A DNA stretch of 64,000 nucleotides from Phialocephala subalpina (taxonomy: Eukaryota; Ascomycota; Leotiomycetes; Helotiales; Mollisiaceae), in NCBI GenBank assembly GCA_900073065.1, contig FJOG01000004.1, positions 1,044,985-1,108,984 on the forward strand. The letters are read 5' to 3'. Under the pieces are notes generated by a model. The model was not told where the DNA came from. It ran no database searches and saw only the letters and a list, made by a program, of their open reading frames with translations. Each line of letters begins with the position of its first letter. Within the stretch, counting starts at the first letter, position 1. The position numbers and the translations under genes are program-made. Below, piece after piece: positions 12,150 to 23,543 of this stretch.

Positions 12150-12230
12150 CGACGTCTGCAGGACTCGAACCTACGCTCCCGAAGGAAACAGATTTCAAGT
12201 CTGTCGCGTTAACCACTCCGCCAAGACGCC
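12150..12230 (-). tRNA. tRNA-Ser (anticodon UGA)
   Basis: The minus strand begins GGCGTCT and closes with AGACGTC plus discriminator G, giving a seven-pair acceptor stem with one G-U pair. The anticodon arm is ACAGA-CTTGAAA-TCTGT with anticodon TGA. A long variable arm (type II tRNA) and the T-arm GGTTCGAGTCC follow. No intron is present. The length is 81 nt without CCA. Confidence 0.95.
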
Positions 12231-12575
12231 TTTCATAGATCTATATATAGAAAGTACTTATTTAAATCTATATGATCTAATTTTAAAATGCGAGGTTGAA
12301 GCGAAAACGAGGCTAGTGGATACGTTGAGACATTCATAGTGGGGCGCTCCTTGCAAAGTTCAGGATCTCTTTCGTTGTTGTCTTATCATGGTTCACGTAA
12401 TTCGAGAACAAAGAAAGTCACAAAGTCACTTTTCACTTGGCACAACAATTCAGTTCTGGCATCATGTTCATTCATTCCCAGAGACCACCCATATTACACC
12501 AGCCTATCTTAGAGTACAACCGCTATGCATTAGGCCCCATCATATACAAAAACCCTGGGGAAAACACCGCAACGC
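12231..12575. other. Intergenic, tRNA 5' flank and SEY1 3' UTR
   Basis: This contains the upstream flank of the tRNA gene, A/T-rich at 12240-12290, and the presumed 3' UTR of SEY1. No other feature is seen. Confidence 0.5.
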
Positions 12576-15387
12576 CTACATCTCATCGTCATCGTCGTCC
12601 TCGACGGATGCCTTCGCCTTGCCCTTGCTATCAAGAGTATTCAGACTGATCATGTCACTGTCGTCTCTCGCTCTCATGCCGATTGCTTGTCGGCCGGTAT
12701 CTGAACTTTCCAAGAATTCACGAAGTTTCTCTTTGCCTATTTCGATAGCTTGGGCGGAGGCTGCGTTTGCCATTCGCAGCATTGGACCCCAGAGGTTCAG
12801 AGTGTAGGTCACATATGCTGCCACACCGAGAAGGATGAGGAAGATGAAGTAGACGGGGTTGCGAAGTACTGTGCAAAGTTAGTATAAAATATTACGGGAC
12901 AATGTGAAGAACATACCAGCAACAATCTCATTCCACCCCAACGCCAGGAGCAAGCCGTAGAAGTACAAGGGAACTTGTGCGACGCCACCAATGGCACTGC
13001 GCTTTGCTTCCACATACACTCCATCGGCTGTCTTCTTGAATCTCACGACGAGATCTTGACGTTTGGCTTCGCTGAGAATTGTCATCTCTTCCTCTAAGCT
13101 CTTCCCTTCTTCCTCGTCCACACCGCCAATAGGAGTTAGATCTTCCTCATCTTTCGAATCTACTGAAGCCGGTGCATTGCCAATCCATTCCGGAAGGTCT
13201 GGCGGTGCATAAGTTTCCGAAAGTCGAAACCTTGAGAGCAAAGGTATCAAAGTGAGAGTAGAATCTTTCGCTTTGGTGTACATTCCCTCGATATCGTCGG
13301 TCGGTCGCCAAATTCTAGGCACACCAGCCTCATCATAACGGAACTTGTCCTCAAAGTTCTCCCGTAGTTTGAGGAGGATGTTTCCTTCCATCACTTCCTC
13401 GTCAATCTTCGCCTTCAAAACACCCCAACTCTTCCGTCGGAGTCTCCACAATCCAACCTCAATCTCGTCTTGATCGGCATCGAAACTTTTGGCGCGTTCT
13501 ATGAAACGAGTTTCCGCCTCCTTGACCGTAGCGATGAACAAGTTCCATATTCTGTCCCACAGATCTTTCTCCGATGCAGGTTTCTCGCCTGTCTCAGGGG
13601 CGCCACTGCCGCCTCTCCCGGACCCAAGTTTGTTGAATTCGAGACCGACGGAGTCGCCCAATCTTGATCGTACCCATCTCTCTACTCTAGTAGCAAGTCG
13701 ACGCATCTCTTCCTTGCGCAATGTCGCACTCACTTCGTCCAGGTCCTTCTCATATAGATTATACTGCTGCTTGAAGTTACTCCACGGCACGCCCTCAATA
13801 GCAAGACTTTTGGCTTCAGCCTCGAACTGTTTCAAGGCAACCGCTTTCTCTCGGTCCACAATCTCAGCGAACTCATATGAAGCACCTTTCTTCTGACCGG
13901 CCTTGACCGCTGCAGATACAGCATCGCTGAACTTTGCTACCCCTGACTTGTGCGCTGCTGAGAGCTGTCCCTGGTACAGCGCCTTCAGTCGGGTGTCAAT
14001 TTTCCCTTCTAACTCCACGCGCTTCCGAGCATAGACGCCCTTGTGATATCTGCTAGCCTCTGTCTCGAAAGCCTTGATGCTCTTGACTCGTGCTGTTTTT
14101 CCAGAAACACCCAGGTCTGCCAACACTGTAGGTTTGCCCATCCGGATGCCATCCGCCTGCTTCTCTTCAAGTGGGGCAATAGCAACATCGAACGCTTCGA
14201 GAACTTCTCGTGATATCTCGTCGCATCGGAACTGTGCCAAAAGTTCCTGCTGAGTTGGTAAATCCAAGTCCTTGTTATTCACAATTTGATCCCAAACGCC
14301 CTCCGCATATACTGAAAATCCATCGGCTGGGATCCTTCGGTGGTACTCTGGTAAGAATACCCCACCGTCGAACTCATGATCAGCGAGCCCATTTTGCTTG
14401 GACGTGCGATAACCGGCTCTGAATCTTGTCCCTAACTTTTCCACCTCTGTCACAAACTTTTCTGGTTGGAGGATCTTATGGGGTAGGGCAGCGAATCCGA
14501 AGTCGAAATAGTCTTCGATGCGAGACTTTTCAAGGCCAGCAGGTTTCGAAAGTGTAGACCAAATATTCGTTAAATCTGCTATAAGAGTGTTTCGAAGATT
14601 CGCCAAGGGTGTAGTTCCTAAGTGATCGCGGATGACGAAGAATAGGAGTGACCGAGGGTTTGACCTGAGACATGTTAGAGCGTTGTCGCGACTCGAGGAT
14701 ATGCGCCTAGTACATACTGCTTGTCCTTCAAGAACAACTGTAAATTGACTTCGAAGACTGTTTTCAGCAACCCCATGTTCGCCCCTTGGTATAACCCGAC
14801 TTGGTGCTCCCAGATATTGACAATCAGAACCTCACTTGTGGCCAACGCAAATAGGGCACTCTTTCTTTCGAAGTCTTGGTCTTCCCCACGTTCTCGACCA
14901 TCCGTACCTTCGACATCCATTACCAATATGTTGTCGGCCATCTTCTGCGACTCTGGGACTTGCGCCCCCTCTCTCTTGTTTTTTGACATCCATATTCCTT
15001 TAGTTGTCTGTCGCCGTTCCGTCTCGGACATAACACCAAATTCTGTGCCAAATAGGTGGTTTAGCAAGGTCGATTTGCCAGTAGATTGGGAACCAAAGAC
15101 TGAGATGAGATGGTAGTTGAAGCCAGATTGTGCCACTTTAGTGAGCTGGAGATATGTGTTGAGATGAGGACTAGGAAGTTGTAAGTACGAGGTCAGACAC
15201 GCTGGCAGATAATGGCATACTTGAATGCCTTCTCCTCATCAATAACCTGTATGCCATGCTCATATTGCTCTTTTGTGGGCGCATCCCCAACACCAGCGAA
15301 GTGCCCGTTCATCGTCATGACCGAGGGCGCAGTTGCTCGAGATGCTGCTGAGGGCCTTCGACCGTGGCCATTTGTCTGAGAAGACAT
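12576..15387 (-). CDS. SEY1: ER membrane fusion GTPase (RHD3/Sey1 family)
   Basis: Four exons (15387-15221, 15170-14718, 14664-12917, 12868-12576) give 886 aa. The GB1-type GTPase domain carries the P-loop GSQSTGKS at residues 82-89 and the [11 protein letters not shown] switch. Then comes [13 protein letters not shown], where the R-D pair recognises guanine. A long helical bundle follows and ends in a hairpin of two membrane segments ([17 protein letters not shown] and [17 protein letters not shown]). The short cytosolic tail ends in a run of Asp and Met. Sey1 fuses ER tubules homotypically, the fungal counterpart of atlastin. The start at 15387 is the first ATG that leads into the spliced frame, and all three introns have clean GT-AG sites. 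Confidence 0.97.
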
Positions 15388-16259
15388 ATTTGCAAACGTC
15401 ACGAGTATGAATACTGAACCGGTTTTGGTGGTGTGCCTCCCCTTCAACCCTTGTAATCCGGGCTGGTGCTGGACTGAACCGAATTATCTTCGATTCGAGG
15501 AGGGCGCATGTTTAGGTCGCCGTAGCCGAAGCTTTGGCCGTTGCCAAAGCCGCAATTCTGCTAGACTGAATAGAGCCTAGCGTCCACGTGCTGTTATCAG
15601 ACAACATCTCAAATTCCTTTCATGCTCACAGATGAGCGACAATAGCTTTGAGCTTACAAAATGCCAGTGGAGTGAAGAAGAGATAGACAATACCGAAAGG
15701 GCCAAAGTTGGTATCATCATGAAAGAAGGTGCTCACTTCATTTCAGAGTGTCGAGGAAGAGATCCCCCACCAGACAGCCCACCCGCATGTTTGTTGCCTC
15801 CTTTTCACCTCACATGTTGCATTTTACAAAGTCTCAATTCCATCAAATCTCGCATTCTCCATTCTCTTTATTAGCTATCCATCTGATCTTTGAAGTCTTT
15901 GATGCTCCAAACCGCTCGGAACAATGCCAAGGCCCGACCCTTTAGTGCACCCGCTTGCTTGAGCAAAATTACGTTATGTGAAAGTTTACTCCGCTTTTTC
16001 TACCATGCATTTCCTTGAATTTTTGACAGCTGGCTCTGACACAAACTCGCCTCTATCAATATCAGTGCTTTCCATCCGATATTTACACGCTACGCGTTAT
16101 CTTGCTGCTCCTGAAAATCATGAGAGTGGAAGTGATATATCAGGTGCTATGAGCTCCCACTGCTCGACGTCACTTTTTCCTTTTTGCATTGAGGCTCATA
16201 ATTTTCTTCGATTCTCTTCAATTCTTTCAAAATAGAGATAAATAAAGGGTTAGAGAACC
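15388..16259. promoter_or_regulatory. Divergent promoter region SEY1 / permease
   Basis: This is an 872-base gap between two divergent starts. Short frames inside lack any recognisable domain. It probably contains both promoters; I cannot assign specific sites. Confidence 0.5.
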
Positions 16260-18177
16260 ATGCCGGACTCATTCGCTCATGATGGAGCAACAATCAACAA
16301 CAATGCAGACGCAGCGTTGGAGACGATGGGCTACAAGGCCGAGCTTCCGAGATCTTTGAGCATGATGAGTATTTTGGGACTGTGAGTCTTCTTTCTGAAA
16401 ATGTCTTTCCATCTCATCTAATATCTCACAGATCATTTGCAATTATGGCTGTTCCATTCGTACGTTGAATGTACCCCTCTCTCACGGACATCAGCATTGA
16501 CTCTTGCAGGGTCTCAGCACAACGATGGCAATCTCATTGACAGATGGCCAATCTGTGACTGTGTTATATGGCTGGATTTTCGTATCTATTATCAGTCTTA
16601 GCATAGCAGCCTCTCTTGCCGAGATTTGTGCTGTGTATCCTACCTCTGGAGGTGTTTACTACTGGAGCGCTATGCTTTCCACGCGGAAATACGCTCCAAT
16701 CGTTTCCTGGATAACAGGATGGTTAACGTTAGTTGGAAACTGGACTGTCACGTTGTCAATCAACTTTTCCGGGGCCCAACTCATCCTCTCTGCCATCACA
16801 CTCTGGAACGAAGATTTCGTAGCCACGCAATGGCAAACAGTGCTTATGTTCTGGGCTGTAATGTCCATCGCCTTCCTCGTTAACGTCTTCGGTTCAAAGT
16901 ACCTCGATCTCATCAACAAGATCTGCATTTACTGGACGTCTGCATCCGTCATAATCATCGTTGTTACAATTTTGGTTATGTCAGATGATCGTCGAAATGC
17001 AGAGTTCGTCTTTGCTCATTTCGATGCATCGGCCAGTGGATGGCCTTCTGGATGGGCTTGGTTCGTTGGATTATTACAGGCAGCTTGTGAGTATCTCTCC
17101 AACGTTTTCGATCTCTCTTCCTTGGATGGACTTTCCCAAGCTAAGCAAGGCATCTTCGCCAATGAGCGCCATTCCTCAAAAGAAAAGCCGCCCAGAAAGT
17201 CCAGACAAGGCTAGGAGATTGGGACCGCTGTCCCTCTACTCTCAATTCTGAATCAATCCTAACATATAACAGACACACTCACAGGCTACGGTATGGTAGC
17301 AGCAATGTGCGAAGAAGTCCAAATGCCCGAACGCGAAGTCCCCCGCGCAATGGTCCTCTCCGTCGCCGCCGCCGGAATAACCGGTATAATCTACCTAATC
17401 CCTATCCTCTTCGTCCTCCCCGACGTCTCTCTCCTCCTCTCCGTCGCAAACGGCCAACCCATCGGCCTCGTCTTCAAGATAGCCACCGGTAGCGCTGGCG
17501 GAGGTTTCGGACTCCTCTTCCTCATTCTAGGAATCCTCTTCTTTGCAGGTGTAGGTGCTTTGACTGCTGCTAGTCGGTGCACGTATGCTTTTGCGAGAGA
17601 TGGTGCAATTCCAGGGAGTAGACTTTGGGCGAGGGTGGATAAGAGGTTTGATATTCCGCTTTGGGGGTTGGTGTTGAGTACTGTTGTTGATTGTATACTG
17701 GGGTGCATTTATTTTGGTTCGACGAGTGCTTTCAACGCTTTTACTGGGGTTGCGACGATTTGCTTGTCGGTGTCCTATGGGATCCCGATCCTGGTTTCCT
17801 TGATCAGAGGTCGAAAGGCAGTCCGGCATTCAACGTTCTCGCTCGGCAGATTCGGCTTTTTTATCAACGCCGCAACGGTCTGCTGGATCGTATTAGCTAT
17901 CGTGCTTTTCTGCATGCCAACCGCTATCCCCGTCACGCCTGTGAGCATGAACTACGCGAGCGTGGTGTTCATGGGATTCGCGATGATTAGTTTGATATGG
18001 TACATCATCCGTGGTCGGAAATTTTTTACGGGACCACCTGTTCCGGCGGACGTTGAGCCAGAGCAGGATGGACAGGTTGTTGGTGGTGGGGATCTGGGGA
18101 GGGTGATGACGGATGGGGATAAGACGTTGAATGGTCATGGAGCATCGGCGAAGAAGGAGACTTCACTAGAGAAGTAG
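16260..18177 (+). CDS. APC-family amino acid / choline / GABA-type permease
   Basis: Four exons (16260-16381, 16432-16459, 16510-17086, 17273-18177) sum to 544 codons (543 aa). The layout is that of fungal GABA/choline permeases. A soluble N-terminus is followed by about twelve membrane segments, including SLAEICAVYPTSGGVYYW after segment 2. That Gly-rich motif is typical of the amino acid-polyamine-organocation superfamily. CEEVQMPEREVPRAMV forms the cytoplasmic loop that marks the Hnm1/Uga4/Bat1 group, and RCTYAFARDGAIPGSR is the conserved loop before segment 9. The substrate cannot be read from sequence; GABA, choline and other amines are the usual candidates. Exon 2 is only 28 nt but keeps frame and homology. 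Intron 3 (186 nt) is longer than its neighbours. Confidence 0.93.
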
Positions 18178-18813
18178 ATGAGGAGAATGGAGCAGTAGAC
18201 TGTGGAGTTCATTGTCAGTTTTAGAATAGTGATTGTTGTTCTGTTTGTGTATGATATAAGCGGTGGAGGATGCTTTGAATGGAGCGAATGAAACATTTGT
18301 TGGAACGGTAGTCGCAATCTCCGGGTCCTGACGGGACAATAGGAGATTCCTGGCTACGCTGAGATACTGGCCAACGCTCACCCGTGCTCTGAGCAATCAG
18401 GCCTAGAAAGTCTAGGCAAAGCTGGGAAGTTGAGATCTCTGGTTAATAACCATATCAGACCATTGAGCCAGGAGAAATTCAGCAAGCTCGCCTTGATTTT
18501 ACTTGCTAGTGCAAGGTCAAAGATGTCTCACTATTTTTCAACGAGTTCTTCTCAATGTCTCTGATTATGTCAAAACTGTTCATTATCATTTATTATCATC
18601 CATATTCCCCAGTATCCGTTCACAAAACGCCGAATCGCTTCAAACCATCTATCCTTATTATCATTATTCAGATTCTATCAACTATAGGCTGATCACCTTG
18701 GTCCCTAGAGACCTACTGCGGTCCCGAGTACGACTTGACGAAATTTTCCTCAGGATAGCAGTGTTGTTTTCAGTTTTATGAGGTAAAGCGAATGATCAGA
18801 GGCCTCGTGAAAG
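18178..18813. other. Convergent intergenic region
   Basis: This lies between the stops of the permease and the CorA-like gene. Nothing beyond 3' UTR-like A/T-rich sequence is seen. Confidence 0.5.
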
Positions 18814-20794
18814 CTATTCCAGCTTCACATTCTCCTCGATATCACTATCCCTTCTCTGTCGTCTTGCTCTCCATACCCAGATGTACCACGCTCCAAGCGT
18901 GACTACCAGGAGCGGAAGAGTAAGAGCGAGGTAGAAGTACATGTCATCGTCTGCAACGACAATCAAGCCGTCGTGGGAAGATGTGACGTGCTTCAAGAAG
19001 TTAGTACTATGTTTTCTGCAGAAGGAAAGAGCCGAAGAGGATGAAATCTCTCCGGGAGCTCCAAACACGGCAAAATTCAAGAGGCGAGACAAAGAAAAGG
19101 ATTGACTACGATGAATCCCATGCTTAGGAAGGTATGGGTGGTTAGCGTGGCGGTTGGGAATATGGGGTGGGGTTGCTTACAGACGTGAATATCAGAGGGA
19201 GGTAGAGGAGCATCGCGAGGGTGACGCTCTTCATCTCTTGGACTACTGGGGTTTCCTGGGAGATGTCTCGAATCGGTATTCGTCGAAAGTCTACGAGTGT
19301 ACTGCTGGTGCTCTCCTCTGCCTTGAAGCCAACTTCTCGTTTGGTGTTCTTCACAATGTCTTGCATACTTTCGGTCTCTCTGATGGCGGTAAGATCTCTC
19401 ATCTACACCAAAATTGTCAATATTCTTCAAACCCTCAAAACACAGAAGCAAGCTCACCATTGCTTGAACACCTTTTGCTCGATTCAACACAAGCTCTGCA
19501 TGCTCACGAAGTAGTTTCGTCTCAGAAAAAGTCGAATCAATCGCCCATTCCAGTGTTCGATACCTCGAGTAGGAGTCTGGGCTGTCGAGGTCTTCAGCCC
19601 TTTTGGACTCTTTCGAGAGCATGTTGAAGACCTCCATGTTGAGTTTCAAGACGTGGGTTGATCTGAGCAGAAGATCTGCGAAGGTTGAGATGTTTTGGAG
19701 ATCTCCAATTGCGATTTTGGGGACTGTTGCTGAATGAAGGGATGAATGCTGGATGAGACACATCAATTCAAAGCTCAACCATGTCCAGCTACAGAGGAAA
19801 TATAGACTTACAATCTGTTCAACGCTGATGTCCAAATACTTGAGGTATGTTGTCCAGTTCCTAGTCAAGGTTCCGAGCAGCAATAAATGCAAGCTAGTTC
19901 AGTGCTCACTCAAATCTCCGCAAGCTTTGTTGCTTTGAGCAACTTCCTCTTTTCGTCTTTGGACATCGGCTGAGGGCTGGGTCAAGATGTATTTTGTTTC
20001 CTGAGTTTTCATGTTGACCTTCTGGTAGATAGCCATTTTTCGGACGCATCATAGAGCTGGCGAGCTGCTCCCAACATCAAATTCGACGTACTTGAGGAGA
20101 TAGCAGAGCTCAATACCTAAAGCCAAATGCGTATTAGATTCTGGAAGCCACGGAGCGGTGACTCGGATCTCACTTACCGATCTGATCAACTCGAGCGCTG
20201 TACATGTCACTTATAGCAGAAGAATAGAAACCGCTCCTCCTTTCAGAATGATTCCCCTCTCCAATCGTGAACGCGGTGAGAATATTGGCGAAACTGGAGA
20301 ACACTTGGAGCTTGGAAAAAAGACATTTCAACACTGGTTCCGTTATGGAAAGGCGTCCCTTGGAATTCTTTGCACGTAGGAAGCTACACAACGGAACGAA
20401 TCAGTCCAGTTTGTTCTACCAGAAAGAAAGAAGGTGCGCACAATATCTCAGCTTCAGCTCCATGATCAGACTGAGCTCCATCGTCGCTTCCCTCCGAGGC
20501 ATCCCAATGGCATGATTTAGTCGTGCCAAAATAGAATTCCAAATCGTCGTAGCTCTCAATGGACTCGCTTTCAAGCCCTGCCCATCAATCAGCAATCAAT
20601 TGAATCTGTTTTTCGAGCCCAGCCTCACCATGCTTATCTACCCTACAAGCCTCAATATCAGTGTGCGCAGGACCGAGCAGGTTAGGCGAAGCCTCATCCA
20701 ATGTAATTCCATGTCCCACAACATCGTGGTACAATGAAGACACAATTGGCTCTGATGCTTTGTGGGGAAGCGGCCATACGTCCGGATCATCCAT
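18814..20794 (-). pseudogene. CorA-like metal-transporter-related gene, probably frameshifted
   Basis: The N-terminal exon starts MDDPDVWPL at 20794 and splices cleanly into GLESESIESYDDLEFYFG and then FFLRAKNSKGRLSITEPVLK. Downstream, NWTTYLKYLDISVEQI, WTWLSFELMCLIQ, a long helical stretch and MRDLTAIRETESMQDIV lead to two C-terminal membrane segments (VTLAMLLYLPLIFTS and MYFYLALTLPLLVVTLGAWYIW). This is the architecture of fungal CorA-like/ZntB-type proteins, though the GMN signature of true Mg2+ channels is not visible. The middle does not read through. DVGSSSP at about 20070 and LYDASEKWL right after it are in different frames, and the later KLLKATKLAEI block cannot be joined in frame to NWTTYL with standard splice sites. 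It is either a pseudogene or contains sequencing indels; the flanking introns look normal. Confidence 0.65.
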
Positions 20795-21359
20795 TGTGAA
20801 TTGATAAATTGATGAAGATAAAATAAAATGCAAGTGTGGGAACTGTTTTGTGAGCTGATAGGTACGTAGCTGCAGAATGTACTGCAGAGGGCGGGACGAG
20901 GCGGGGGCCAAAGCGGCCGACCCCCCTGAACCCCCACCAACCAAAGCCAGAGAGCCCAGCCTCTCCACTCTTCCTTCGTTATCACACCTCACCAGCCTTG
21001 CAGGATTGCATTGTGGGGTGATAAATCGGATAAGAGGGGATGGGAAGATTATACGAAACCACAGTGCTTGGCATCTCCGATTGATGTTGCAAATTAGTGA
21101 ATCCTCTAATTGATCCCGGACACTAGACATCTCTGAGCGAGAGAGGTCTCCAGGCATTGTTCTGATGTTCAGTGAGCCGGGCTCGAGCTTTCAGGGGCGC
21201 CATCGCTAGAGATTTAGGCTTTTCCGGCACTTGGACGACCCCGCCTCAGTGGCAGCCATTTGGGGGAGGAGAGATAGAAAGAAATCCAAGATTGAATGAA
21301 CAATCGATATTATCTCGAGATTACCATCCCTATGCTTCCAGATGCATTGCAATCTCTTC
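20795..21359. other. Intergenic, upstream of the CorA-like gene
   Basis: This is the upstream region of the minus-strand CorA-like gene. It is G/C-rich with C/G runs at 20885-20945. No gene is recognised. Confidence 0.45.
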
Positions 21360-22186
21360 CACCTCTCCATTCATAACCAGGCCCACAACCAAGCACCATC
21401 GTTCTTCCCTTCCCAATCTCCGTTACCACCTTACTCATGGATGGTCTCCCATATGTGACATCCAGTACCGATCCTTCGTGCTCTGAGGCTGAGCCAGATA
21501 TCTTCGCCGTCGATTCTGTCATCTATGTGGCATGGTTTGCATCCTTTGCCGGTAGGGCTAGCTCTGCAGTCGACGATACCGTGACGTGGAGTTGTATCTG
21601 AGCAGTGACGGCGTTTTTGTCTCTAGCAAGAATGGCTTTCAAGGCAAATGCCACCAGGGCCAGATGCTCCCGCTCTTTCATCACCCATAGCAGAACCACC
21701 CTCTTGGTCCGCAATCGCGGGCCAAGAACACAAGTGTGTGTTGTCCGTCATTCCATCCTGGAGATGGCAATTGCGGAGCGGATGCAATCGTGAAAGGGTG
21801 GCTGTCAAATGGTGATGGAGTTGGGAAGCGAAGAAGGGTTGCTGAGCAGGAGAGAACCTGAAGTCGCGAAGTTCAAGAATCTCCATTCGTATCAGACCGC
21901 CTGGAAGCTGGAGAAGAGTTGCTGGAGCGCCGATGAACCATTGACTGGGAATGTTGAGAGATTGAGTGTACCAAAATACACGAGTTATCCAATTTGCGAG
22001 ACATAAAGCGACAGTGGCCCATAGATACATCCAGCAGTCAAGAGTGTTTTCTGCATGCCAAGATAGTAGGCCAAGATAGGTGATTGCGAGAATGACGTGT
22101 TCTTGGTAGAATGTCCCGTAAACTGTGTCGCGGATAATTGGTAGAGACAAGATACTAGGATGGTTAAGGGAGGGACACCTCCCCAC
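21360..22186 (-). pseudogene. Relic of a ferric reductase (FRE/NOX-type flavocytochrome)
   Basis: The minus strand shows ordered fragments of a fungal ferric-chelate reductase. First come the last haem-binding membrane segments (FYQEHVILAITYLGLLSWHAENTL, then YLWATVALCLANWITRVFW), then SLNIPSQWFIGAPATL and ELRDFRFSPAQQPFF. In another frame follow RFPTPSPFDSHPFTIASAP, where HPFTIAS is the FAD-binding motif, and QHTLVFLARDCGP. In yet another frame are the NADPH-side pieces VVLLWVMKE and GRPSMSKVV leading into MVLGCGPG. At least one frameshift near 21870 and a stop near 21523 break it. The N-terminal half, including the first membrane segments, is missing. Intact members reduce extracellular Fe(III) to feed the Fet3/Ftr1 system. 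Confidence 0.85.
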
Positions 22187-23543
22187 TAGTTGACTTTAGC
22201 TGTGGTCGTACACTAGGAGAAAGTGATATACTTCTGTTCGCCCTGTCATTCCCGTAAGAAACTGCATCTTTATATTTGCCCTACCTCTATTTGTGTATGA
22301 TATCTAGAAGAATGGGATGGTATGTGCCTAGGCAAGTCCGAAGGAGATCTAAGCAACCTAACGATGAATGATGGTCAGCTTCTCATGGCTGATACCTGTG
22401 ACATTGCAATAATGTTTGCCTTACCCGCCAAGGTTATCAGCAGGGGCAGCAGGCAAATGACATGAATCTACTACGGATGGCAAGCGGCGGTGAACCATAG
22501 CTTTAAGAAAATTAGCAATTTCTGTCAGAACGAAGCAAAACAACCAAATCAATCTCCCAATACCTTTCAGACATTGACTATTGGCGTAGGAAGGTACTTA
22601 AACAAGATGAACTCTGTAACAGGGATGGACTCCAAATGTGAGAGCAACGACGAAGACGACACTTAACAGAAGTAGCACAAGCATTCTATTCAAAGGAAGC
22701 CCTGGCTAGTTATACTGCCACTGCCAATCCGGTTGCATGAGATATAGCACCCAGCAGCACCGGCTTTTTGTAGGAGGGAGGTCCTGCCAGTGTCGTCAAT
22801 ATTGTAGACTGAACGATTTTGCCACAGGTGATAGCCACGTACGAGAGCGAGTATTCCAATGATGAAAGCGTAACACCAACTCATTCAGTGTGCATATTTT
22901 CTAAGAGAGTCGAAAGGAATTGCTGTTTGACTTGCATTTTATGCAGCGTAAAAGGCTGTGCAGGATTCGTTGACGCACAATGGATCAGTGATGGGCAAGT
23001 CAGTCATGGAGGCCACACATCCTCCATAGACATATCCATCGCATATGTGAAGAAGGATATTTCGACCAAGGACAAATATGATATCTGGCTCAGGGACCTC
23101 TCTCCTTGTGCTCTTTGTCAAGATTGAGTTGCCTTTCTAAGGTATCGAAAGTACAACAAAGGTCTCAGTTCAATTTGTGAGGCTCTTCGCACCAAAACAT
23201 GGATTGTTGGCTCTGTTTTGATATTTCATCTTGTTGATGCAGATGCGGAGAAGGTTGGGTATTCGAAGAGAGACGGAGATGCCCCGCTTTAAATAGCGCT
23301 AGACCAGGGATTTCGGATCAACTATAACGCCGTCACGCCGAGCGCGTGTTTACCAGGGAGTTGCATTCACGAATTTTGGCGCGAACAACCCCTCGTCAAC
23401 ATCAACACATCTCAACTTGTAATGTCGGAATAAACCTGTGGAACTGAACCAGTTGTCGCGTCGCCATAACACGCGATACCAATCCATAAATACGCACATC
23501 CTATTTTGCTTCCATCAACGCGTCCGGCGCGTCGAAATCCACA
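22187..23543. other. Unassigned region, possibly one small minus-strand gene
   Basis: Open frames on the minus strand at 23121-22939 (CDGYVYGGCVASMTDL) and 22884-22690 might belong to a small cysteine-containing protein, but no start, signal peptide or full splice pattern could be fixed. The 3' part (23130-23543) is the CENP-C promoter side. No ferric reductase N-terminus was found here. Confidence 0.3.

Noticed and set aside
16659..17829. Minus-strand frames over the permease
   Set aside because: Shadows of a well-supported membrane transporter.
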